Source: an uncultured Prevotella sp. | GTDB lineage: Bacteria > Bacteroidota > Bacteroidia > Bacteroidales > Bacteroidaceae | DNA length: 28,309 bases | Assembly (NCBI GenBank): GCA_900557035.1 | Contig: USRA01000023.1 | Span: 1 to 28,309 of the forward strand | Reading direction: 5' to 3' | In this document: piece by piece, positions 21,983-28,309 of the stretch | How positions within the stretch are numbered: position 1 is the first letter of the stretch | Layout: every line of letters begins with the position of its first letter | Translations under genes and position numbers: made by a program | Notes under the pieces: generated by a model | What the model saw: only the letters and a program-made list of their open reading frames with translations | Told to the model about the DNA's origin: nothing | Databases searched by the model: none

Positions 21983-23959
21983 TTAATCCAGCGGTGCTGA
22001 GTCTTCCTCCGGAATATCCTCCTCAATCACCAGGTTATCGATGATGAAGTTCTGACGTTCCATCGTATTCTTACCCATATAATACTCCAGGAGTTTCTGC
22101 ACCTGGTCGGTCTTGTGGAGCGTAACCTGCTCCAATCGCATATCCGGACCGATGAAGTGGGCAAATTCCTCTGGTGAAATCTCTCCCAAACCCTTAAATC
22201 GGGTGATTTCCGGGTCAGGACCAAGGTTTCTAATGGCTTGCTGTCGCTCCTCATCACTGTAGCAGTAATGCGTGATGAAATCGCCCTTCTTCTCCTTAGG
22301 GCCCAACTTGGCATCGGCATCAGCCACCGCCTGCTTGTTCTTGATCTTGGTTCGCTTGTTGCGCACTCGGAACAATGGGGTTTGGAGCACGTAAACATGT
22401 CCCTTCTTGATGAGGTCGGGGAAGAACTGCAGGAAGAAGGTGATGATGAGCAATCGGATGTGCATTCCATCTACATCGGCATCGGTAGCCACAATCACCT
22501 TATTATATCTCAATCCGTCCAATCCATCCTCAATATCAAGAGCTGCCTGAAGAAGGTTGAACTCCTCGTTCTCGTAAACCACCTTCTTGGTCAGACCATA
22601 GCAGTTTAACGGCTTGCCTCGCAGGGAGAATACCGCCTGTGTATTCACATCGCGGCTCTTGGTAATGCTTCCGCTGGCAGAATCACCCTCGGTGATGAAG
22701 ATGGAGCTTGCCTCCTTCAGCCCGTTCTTGGCATCGCTGAAGTGGATGCGGCAATCGCGCAGCTTGCGGTTGTGGAGGTTCGCCTTCTTGGCACGCTCAC
22801 GAGCCAGCTTGGTAACGCCAGCCATCGCCTTGCGCTCACGCTCGCTCTCCTTGATCTTGTTCTCCAGAATCTCAGCCACATCCTTGTGGATATGGAGATA
22901 GTTATCTACTTCCTTCTTCAGGAAATCGCCTACATACTTGTTGATGGTTTCGCCTCCGTTCGGAGACATTGTGGTACTTCCGAGCTTAATCTTCGTCTGA
23001 CTCTCAAACACCGGCTCCTCAACGTTCAGTGCAATGGCAGCCACCAGTCCGTTTCGGATATCAGCATACTCATACTTGCCGTAGAACTCCTTGATGGTTC
23101 TGGCGATATGCTCCTTGAAAGCACTCTGATGAGTACCGCCCTGGGTGGTATGCTGACCATTCACGAAGGAATAGTACTCCTCGCCATACTGATTGGTATG
23201 GGTAAAGGCGATCTCGATGTCTTCGCCCTTCATGTGGACAATCTCATAGAGACCCTCGTTGGTCATGTTATCGGTCAGGAGATCCTTCAAACCATGACGG
23301 CTGAGGATGCGGCGACCATTGTGCATGATGGTAAGACCGGTGTTCAGATAAGTATAGTTGCGGAGCATGGTTTCCACGAAATCATCGTGGAAAGAATAGT
23401 TCTTGAACAGGGTATTATCCGGTTCGAAGAAGATGAAGGTACCGTTCTCGTCCTCCGTATCTTCGGTAACATCGCTCTGCAGAATACCTTTCTCAAACTT
23501 CAGATGGCGCACCTTGCCGTCGCGGAACGACTTTACCTCGAAATGGGAGCTGAGGGCATTCACCGCCTTCACACCCACTCCGTTCAAGCCGACACTCTTC
23601 TTGAACGCCTTGCTGTCGTACTTACCACCGGTATTCAGCACGCTCACAGCCTCGACAAGTTTACCTTGAGGAATACCACGACCATAGTCGCGCACACTGA
23701 CCCGCAGATGATCTTCGATATCAATCTCCAATCTGGATCCAGCTCCCATCTTGAACTCGTCGATAGAGTTATCTACCACCTCTTTCAAGAGTACGTAGAT
23801 TCCATCCTCCGGCAGGTTACCATCACCCAGACGACCAATGTACATACCCGGACGAGTACGTACATGCTCCATATCACTCAAGTGTCGGATGTTGTCATCG
23901 GTATATTCTACCGGCTGCTGCTCCTGTGGGGCTTTCAATTCATTATTATCTTCTGACAT
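21983..23959 (-). CDS. parE: DNA topoisomerase IV subunit B
   Basis: A 658-residue type IIA topoisomerase ATPase subunit. The GHKL motifs are [10 protein letters not shown] (33-42), EVVDNSIDE (60-68), DYGRGIP (91-97) and [14 protein letters not shown]. The QTKIKLGST loop precedes the Toprim part, with [18 protein letters not shown] and [12 protein letters not shown]. It decatenates chromosomes with ParC, which is not in the window. GyrB is the alternative; the compact length of about 650 and Bacteroidota usage favour ParE. AGGAGG at 23970-23965 lies 5 bases before the ATG, an unusually strong ribosome binding site here. Confidence 0.88.
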   Translation of the reverse strand: MSEDNNELKAPQEQQPVEYTDDNIRHLSDMEHVRTRPGMYIGRLGDGNLPEDGIYVLLKEVVDNSIDEFKMGAGSRLEIDIEDHLRVSVRDYGRGIPQGKLVEAVSVLNTGGKYDSKAFKKSVGLNGVGVKAVNALSSHFEVKSFRDGKVRHLKFEKGILQSDVTEDTEDENGTFIFFEPDNTLFKNYSFHDDFVETMLRNYTYLNTGLTIMHNGRRILSRHGLKDLLTDNMTNEGLYEIVHMKGEDIEIAFTHTNQYGEEYYSFVNGQHTTQGGTHQSAFKEHIARTIKEFYGKYEYADIRNGLVAAIALNVEEPVFESQTKIKLGSTTMSPNGGETINKYVGDFLKKEVDNYLHIHKDVAEILENKIKESERERKAMAGVTKLARERAKKANLHNRKLRDCRIHFSDAKNGLKEASSIFITEGDSASGSITKSRDVNTQAVFSLRGKPLNCYGLTKKVVYENEEFNLLQAALDIEDGLDGLRYNKVIVATDADVDGMHIRLLIITFFLQFFPDLIKKGHVYVLQTPLFRVRNKRTKIKNKQAVADADAKLGPKEKKGDFITHYCYSDEERQQAIRNLGPDPEITRFKGLGEISPEEFAHFIGPDMRLEQVTLHKTDQVQKLLEYYMGKNTMERQNFIIDNLVIEEDIPEEDSAPLD

Positions 23960-23981
23960 AAAATCCTCCTATGTTTTAGGG

Positions 23982-24059
23982 GGAATCAAGAGAAATTAAG
24001 GAGTTATGATGAAAAGACATCCGTCTTGACCTCCCTAACTCCTTAACTCACTTAATTCC
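23982..24059. repeat. Intergenic palindromic element between the GNAT-like gene and parE
   Basis: The left arm (23982-24006, ending AAATTAAGGAGTTA) pairs imperfectly with the right arm (24036-24059, starting TAACTCCTTAACT). The inner AAGAC-ATCC-GTCTT hairpin is at 24013-24026. It abuts the stop codon of the upstream gene. Arm sequence and build resemble the element at 2624-2750. Confidence 0.65.
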
Positions 24060-25211
24060 TTATTTAATAATCTTCTTGTAGCACTTTCTGCGCTTGTGCA
24101 TCACTGGGGTCAAAGCTCCCCACTGGCCCTGCACGCCCGCATTGGTCTCCAGCTCCACCTGGGTTTCACCCCATTCAATGCCATATTTCTGGTACCATGG
24201 AATCAGATCGGCAAAGAGAAGCGCATTGGCTCCCTTGGCACGATACTCAGGAAGAATACCAATGAGAAGGAGGTCAACGATGTTGGTCTTGTGCTGCTTG
24301 ATGGCTCTCAGCACGTGGAACCAGCCGAACGGCAACAATCTGCCTCGGCGGCACTTTCTCAGGGCATGAGCCAAAGAAGGCATGGTGATTCCTACACCGA
24401 TGAGCTTATGCTCTCCACCCGTCCAATCCTCGAGACAGGTGATGAGGTTGAAGTCGAGGAAACCGAGATACGACTTGATAAGCTGGTCTATCTGCTTCTG
24501 CGAGAGTTCGGAATATCCATAGAGGTCCTTGTAGGTATCGTTGATGAGGTCGAAGATCTTCTGTCCCATTCCACCTTGGAAAACATCCTTCTTGGTGAGC
24601 TTGCGGACATGCAGATTATAACGCTTCTCGATCATCATCGCAATCTTGGCGTACTTCTCAGGCACCTCATCCGGCACCATGATCTTGAACTCTACGTACT
24701 TGTTATCTACCTCAAATCCCTCCAAAGCCTCGATGTGCTCCGGATAATAAGGGTAATTGTAGATGGTAGGCATGGTTCCAAGCTGATCGAAACCCCAGGT
24801 AAGCATTCCCTCAGGGTCCATATCGGTAAATCCAAGCGGACCTACCACATCCTCCATGCCTTTCTCCCGGCCATATTTTTCAACGGCATCCAGAAGGGCC
24901 TTCGAAACCTCACGGTCGTCGATGAAATCAATCCATCCGAAGCGAACGGATTTCTTTCCCCACTTATTGTTTGCCTTATGGTTGATGATAGCTGCAACGC
25001 GACCTGCCAGCTTTCCATCCTTATAGGCAAGATAATACTCTGCCTCGCAGAACTCGAACGCAGCGTTCTTATCCTTGCTCAGGGTATTCATTTCGTCGCT
25101 GAAAAGATTAGGCACGTCATATTCGTTGCCTTCGTAGAGATCGTAGTGGAAGTCGATGAACGTCTTCAAATCCTTCTTACTCTCTACCCTTTTAATTTCT
25201 ATTAATGACAT
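24060..25211 (-). CDS. GNAT-like N-acetyltransferase family protein, function unknown
   Basis: A 383-residue cytoplasmic protein. Its layout suggests a Bacteroidota-conserved acyltransferase-like family: an N-terminal KDLKTFIDFHYDLYEGNEY segment, then AYKDGKLAGRVAAIINHKAN, which resembles a GNAT beta-strand pair, GPLGFTDMDPEGMLTWGFD, and a second GNAT-like part with LLLIGILPEYRAKGANALLF, where RAKGANA stands in for the acetyl-CoA loop. No substrate can be proposed. It has a good promoter and is the first gene of a run with parE and the S41 protease, although the palindromic element before parE may separate them. Confidence 0.65.
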   Translation of the reverse strand: MSLIEIKRVESKKDLKTFIDFHYDLYEGNEYDVPNLFSDEMNTLSKDKNAAFEFCEAEYYLAYKDGKLAGRVAAIINHKANNKWGKKSVRFGWIDFIDDREVSKALLDAVEKYGREKGMEDVVGPLGFTDMDPEGMLTWGFDQLGTMPTIYNYPYYPEHIEALEGFEVDNKYVEFKIMVPDEVPEKYAKIAMMIEKRYNLHVRKLTKKDVFQGGMGQKIFDLINDTYKDLYGYSELSQKQIDQLIKSYLGFLDFNLITCLEDWTGGEHKLIGVGITMPSLAHALRKCRRGRLLPFGWFHVLRAIKQHKTNIVDLLLIGILPEYRAKGANALLFADLIPWYQKYGIEWGETQVELETNAGVQGQWGALTPVMHKRRKCYKKIIK

Positions 25212-25243
25212 GATTTCAAACTAGTTTGCAATATTATAGGATG

Positions 25244-25275
25244 CAAAAATAGCAATATTTCGCCAAACGACCAAA
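25244..25275 (-). promoter_or_regulatory. Sigma-ABfr-type promoter of the GNAT-like gene
   Basis: On the minus strand: TTTG (25275-25272), a 20-base spacer and TATTTTTG (25251-25244). The leader would be about 27 bases. The rest of the gap to 25424 holds nothing I can name beyond short GTTAGATTT repeats near 25390. Confidence 0.72.
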
Positions 25276-25424
25276 TATTGCTATCTTTATTTTCAGTTTT
25301 TTAGAGATTTAGAACATTGAAAGACAAGGGCGAATTCAACAAGCAAGTGAAAAGGTATAGCTTTTCCAGCATTAGAAATGTTAGCCAATTGTTAGATTTA
25401 TGTTAGATTTTTAATTATCAATCC

Positions 25425-26297
25425 TTACTTGCTGCTAGTTGCAATTTTCTTGTTCAGATTGGAAGGGTCATAAAATTGAAGCTTCTTCATCTCAACTTGT
25501 ACTACAGCAGGTAGAGACGGCAATCTATTTTCTGAAATAAAGTCTTCTATTGCTTGAGCAGCTTCCTGGGGTTGTAGCTTTTGACCTGCCTCTTTCATCT
25601 TGCCATCTACATATTCTTGTTCTGTAATAAATAGTTCTGTTACAACATGAATGAGCTGTTTACGAGAATCCTTCTTGTGCCAATAGTTGTAGCTTTGATC
25701 CGTTTTCTGACTGAGCAAATTCTTGAAAGAATAGTAATCCTCATCGCTTAATCTATAAGCCTCCATGAAATAGTCACTTTTCATTTCTTGCGTAAAGCCA
25801 AAAATATTATGCGTTAGCTTGTCGTATGTTGGTATCATATCCATTTCTATCATACAACTCTTGTTGATAGAATCAGTTGTCACTCTTCCTATTATTTGGC
25901 TTGCCTTTTTGATATAGCCAACATTAGCAGAATCTTGAATAGCATACTTCTTACGGCATTCCTCTATGAATGTCTTTCCTTCTGGCCAAGGTCGAAATGT
26001 AGCTTGGTCGCTAAGCATAAAGGTCCTTTTCTTATCTTTGCTGATAAGCTCTTCATTTCTAAGATGTCTGCTACTATACATTCTTAAATCTACTTTTTCA
26101 TTCTTTAGGTTGATATAATATTCCACAATGCCATCCACATAATATTTGAGTACAGAGTCATTGTGCTGATAGCTACGATAATATCCTTTAAGTCTCACAA
26201 ACTTGGGACGCTGGCTACTAATCGTAACATCCTGAAGTTTGATTTGCCCTAATGCTTGGAGGGGAAAAAAGAGTAATAATAAATACAAATATTTCAT
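25425..26297 (-). CDS. Exported protein of unknown function
   Basis: A 290-residue protein from ATG 26297; the longer frame to 26321 only adds residues before the signal peptide. The signal peptide is KYLYLLLLFFPLQALG, cleaved before QIKLQ. The mature part is charged, with the sequence YYRSYQHNDSVLKYYVDGIVEYYI near the start. There are no Cys ligands, lipobox or membrane helices. I recognise no family; similar secreted proteins of unknown role are common in Bacteroidota. It lies 62 bases after the methyltransferase gene on the same strand. Confidence 0.7.
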   Translation of the reverse strand: MKYLYLLLLFFPLQALGQIKLQDVTISSQRPKFVRLKGYYRSYQHNDSVLKYYVDGIVEYYINLKNEKVDLRMYSSRHLRNEELISKDKKRTFMLSDQATFRPWPEGKTFIEECRKKYAIQDSANVGYIKKASQIIGRVTTDSINKSCMIEMDMIPTYDKLTHNIFGFTQEMKSDYFMEAYRLSDEDYYSFKNLLSQKTDQSYNYWHKKDSRKQLIHVVTELFITEQEYVDGKMKEAGQKLQPQEAAQAIEDFISENRLPSLPAVVQVEMKKLQFYDPSNLNKKIATSSK

Positions 26298-26359
26298 ATT
26301 CTTTAATTTTCTGAAATTCACAATAAGGATGTTTTACTTCAACTGCTGTCAATGACTTG

Positions 26360-27727
26360 TCAATTACAACAAGTTTTCTCCGTTATCATCAGCACATGGC
26401 TTTCGTCGCTCAATGTGGTGGCGAAAATATAGGTTTCACCTCCATCCTTCAGCTTCAGGCGCTTGCGCAATTCTGCCACGGAAAGGGGGAAGTTGCGGGT
26501 GGCGATGTTCGCCTTGGTGATTCCGCCAAGATGACGCTTCAACTCCTTCTTATTAAAGGAAGAAACGGCAATGATGCGGAAGCTTCTGCCTGGGAATGCT
26601 TCGATAGGTGCCTGGCTCACGAAAAGATGACTGTTCTTGGAAAGCATCCTTGCATCATAGCGCCCGGAAAGAACGCTGAAACAGCCGGCTTTCATCAGCG
26701 AGGCATTCGGCTCATAAAGATACTGCATCTCTTCAAGAACTGGCGGAGCTATTCTGACAGAAGAAGACTTCATATCCAACTCGTCACAGACGAAGGATTG
26801 TGCATCATTGACGCAATAAATGCGGAGATTCCCGGCATGTTTTACTTCTCCATCTGCCGATGAAGCCTCCATATCGCCCATATTTCGCGCTGACAGCACT
26901 AAAAGAAGCTCCTTGCACTCATTGTTCACGGAGATGATATGAACCTCTCTTACATGGCTTAATTCGCTTATAGCACGGTGCCAGTCGAGCATCGGAGAGA
27001 GTTTGATGATGACGTAATCAACCTTCGAAAGCATTTCTTCCTGCAAAACGGTGACATCGGGCGTGCAATCCTTTAAGGATACCACCTTGTTGCCTGCATC
27101 GTCTCTACGGGCAGGATCTATGAAGATTATCTTAAGACCAAGGTTGGTCTTAAGTAATGACCGAGGCTGGTCATAAGTGATGCCTAAAGAATCATCAGCT
27201 GATGCTGCATCTTTTTTCTTTGGATGAAAAGAATGAAGAACCTCAATTCCATCCCCATTCTTCACGATGGCGTTCTTCAAGCCCAAGCGCCCGAAGTTCT
27301 CCTTTGCCGCCTCACAGAGATGAACCTGTCGCTCCACGTACATCGACTTCACTCCCAATCGGGCTGCGATATAAGAGAAATCTACTCCAAAGCCACCAGT
27401 CAGGTCAACAAACTCTATTTCATTTTCAGCCTTCATCTCGGTTCCAGATGAAGATACCGGCAAGCCGAGCAACCTCGCAGCCAATTCTGCCTTGTAAAGT
27501 GCAGTAGATTCAGAGGAGCATTGCTCCATAGAAATATGAGGAGGATAGATGATGCCTTCGAGACTTGCCCAACGAGGCAACTTGACACGAGCCATCTTTC
27601 GCCCACGAATCTGATCGAGAGCGAAAGGCATATCTACTTCCGGATACTTGCTTCCGAGAAAAGCCAGCTGGCGGACATCTTCGTCCTGGTGCTGGCGAAT
27701 AAAGTCTTGAGTAGCTTGGTTCATCAT
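26360..27727 (-). CDS. SAM-dependent methyltransferase with THUMP-like C-terminal domain
   Basis: A 455-residue cytoplasmic protein. The class I methyltransferase core begins with motif I FVDLTGGFGVDFSYIA (106-121), followed by YVERQVHLCEAAKENF and GDG, and has IDPARR (203-208) in the motif IV position. The C-terminal 150 residues (from about 300), with PPVLEEMQYLYEPNASLMKAG and the RNFPLSVAELRKRL segment, fit the THUMP-like domain linked to this family in Bacteroidota. An RNA, possibly tRNA, substrate is likely but unproven. Two ATGs (27727, 27724) are possible. No clear promoter box is seen upstream. Confidence 0.82.
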   Translation of the reverse strand: MMNQATQDFIRQHQDEDVRQLAFLGSKYPEVDMPFALDQIRGRKMARVKLPRWASLEGIIYPPHISMEQCSSESTALYKAELAARLLGLPVSSSGTEMKAENEIEFVDLTGGFGVDFSYIAARLGVKSMYVERQVHLCEAAKENFGRLGLKNAIVKNGDGIEVLHSFHPKKKDAASADDSLGITYDQPRSLLKTNLGLKIIFIDPARRDDAGNKVVSLKDCTPDVTVLQEEMLSKVDYVIIKLSPMLDWHRAISELSHVREVHIISVNNECKELLLVLSARNMGDMEASSADGEVKHAGNLRIYCVNDAQSFVCDELDMKSSSVRIAPPVLEEMQYLYEPNASLMKAGCFSVLSGRYDARMLSKNSHLFVSQAPIEAFPGRSFRIIAVSSFNKKELKRHLGGITKANIATRNFPLSVAELRKRLKLKDGGETYIFATTLSDESHVLMITEKTCCN

Positions 27728-27819
27728 TTATGCTCTTTTTATATCTTTATGGAATGGTACTTTATATTTTTATAGCTTAATACTTCTGTTCTTTTAAACC
27801 TCTCACGACATAAGGAATA

Positions 27820-27881
27820 TTGCCTGGCAATGGCAAAAAATTGCCCTCCTAAAGGGCAAAAAATGCCATGGCAAGGCAAAA
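27820..27881. repeat. Nested palindrome rich in TGGCA/TGCCA
   Basis: The outer arms TGCCTGGCAATGGCA (about 27821) and TGCCATGGCAAGGCA (about 27864) pair with two mismatches. Inside, TTGCCCT pairs with AGGGCAA. A-runs separate the stems, giving a cruciform-like structure in a gene-free region. Confidence 0.65.
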
Positions 27882-27919
27882 ATTAGAATGAGGCCTCCGC
27901 AGTAAAAAAGCCTACTCTC

Positions 27920-28190
27920 GTTTTCACTCTTCACTCTTCACCATTTAGCCTGAACCCCCGATAAACACAGGGGATTTGAGAGGTGAAGAGTGGCGCTGAC
28001 TCTTCACCACTCTTCACCTATAAATGTAAATCGCTGATTCACAATGGAATAGCTACAGTGCCGAAGAGCCCCAAAAACTCCAGTCCTATAAAAAGGTGAA
28101 GGGTGGGTGAAGAGTTGAAGTGACTCTTCACCCACCCAACAGCCTATCCTTCAGCCGCTTACACCCAAAAGGTGAAGAGTGAAGGGTTTT
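27920..28190. repeat. Non-coding region with a GGTGAAGAGT repeat cluster and hairpins
   Basis: Multiple copies of GGTGAAGAGT or its complement occur around 27922-27942, 27982, 27999, 28009, 28105, 28123 and 28171. GGGTGGGTGAAGAGT (28101-28115) pairs perfectly with ACTCTTCACCCACCC (28123-28137) over a 7-base loop. AGGTGAAGAGTGG (27981-27993) can pair with either 27999-28008 or 28007-28019. No open frame in this stretch looks like a gene. Confidence 0.75.
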
Positions 28191-28197
28191 TGAGAAA

Positions 28198-28230
28198 ATT
28201 CTCTCGCATTCGTTCGTATGCGAAGAGAAA
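28198..28230 (-). terminator. Terminator of the right-edge gene
   Basis: TTCTCTCGCAT (28199-28209) pairs with ATGCGAAGAGAA (28218-28229) with one bulge. On the minus strand the stem is followed by TTTTCTC, about 30 bases past the stop codon of the edge gene. Confidence 0.7.
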
Positions 28231-28258
28231 AATCCGGTGTCTTAAGAGATACGGTGGA

Positions 28259-28309
28259 TTAGTCAGCCAACTTAGCCTTCAAGAACTCACGGTTCAAGCG
28301 GGCGATGTT
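28259..28309 (-). CDS. C-terminal end of an unidentified gene, start outside the window
   Basis: The minus-strand frame reads NIARLNREFLKAKLAD and then TAA at 28259-28261, followed by a terminator hairpin. Sixteen residues are too few for a family call. The clean stop-terminator arrangement supports a real gene end. Confidence 0.6.
   Translation of the reverse strand, partial: NIARLNREFLKAKLAD

Noticed and set aside
22742..23956. 404-codon plus-strand open frame opposite parE
   Set aside because: Lies wholly antisense to a certain gene, is rich in Leu/His/Val as expected from mirrored codons, and shows no motif.
24096..25205. 369-codon plus-strand open frame opposite the GNAT-like gene
   Set aside because: Antisense shadow; the minus-strand gene has a consensus promoter and coherent protein.
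28259..28309. Naming the right-edge gene from its last 16 residues
   Set aside because: Too short to tell families apart; any name would be a guess.

Overview
The window looks like a chromosomal segment of a gut-type Bacteroidota, most likely Prevotella/Segatella (close to S. copri). Several genes are preceded by the Bacteroidota sigma-ABfr promoter (TTTG, about 20 bases, TAnnTTTG). LepB is the long Bacteroidota form of about 480 residues, the order dapB-lepB-second S26 protein-wbqC is one I know from Bacteroidales, and families largely restricted to the phylum (DUF2851, THUMP-like methyltransferase, DUF3987 protein) are present. The genus is inferred; there is no rRNA or other marker to fix it.

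Layout. 1-1232 (minus): a PfkB sugar kinase followed by the start of a flavodiiron protein that runs off the left edge. 1352-3462 (plus): an M16 zinc peptidase, divergent from the kinase across a compact two-promoter region, then a secreted SGNH/GDSL hydrolase. 3572-8640: an accessory block with a DUF3987 primase/helicase-like protein and a HIRAN-domain protein, separated by a GGGTATAA repeat array and preceded by about 600 non-coding bases with a long inverted repeat, four phased 22-bp repeats and other tandem repeats. 8640-12076 (minus): dapB, lepB, a catalytically degenerate S26 protein and a WbqC-family gene. 12298-16445 (plus): hotdog thioesterase, DUF2851 protein, dprA and dusB. 16498-19938 (minus): ruvB and coaD (1 base apart), ybeY, a GNAT toxin-antitoxin pair and a secreted small protein that appears frameshifted. 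20122-20315 (plus): a promoter followed by a terminator with no substantial gene between, a candidate small RNA. 20370-25211 (minus): a GNAT-like protein, parE and an S41 PDZ protease. 25425-27727 (minus): a secreted protein of unknown function and a SAM methyltransferase. 27728-28258 is repeat-rich and non-coding; the last 51 bases are the end of an unidentified gene.

Most genes are housekeeping: lysine/peptidoglycan precursor synthesis, protein export, DNA uptake and recombination, tRNA and rRNA maturation, CoA synthesis and decatenation. The unusual material is in four places: the replicon-like block at 3.6-8.6 kb, a family of six dispersed triple-GTTAAC elements, the candidate small RNA near 20.2 kb, and the toxin-antitoxin operon near 17 kb.
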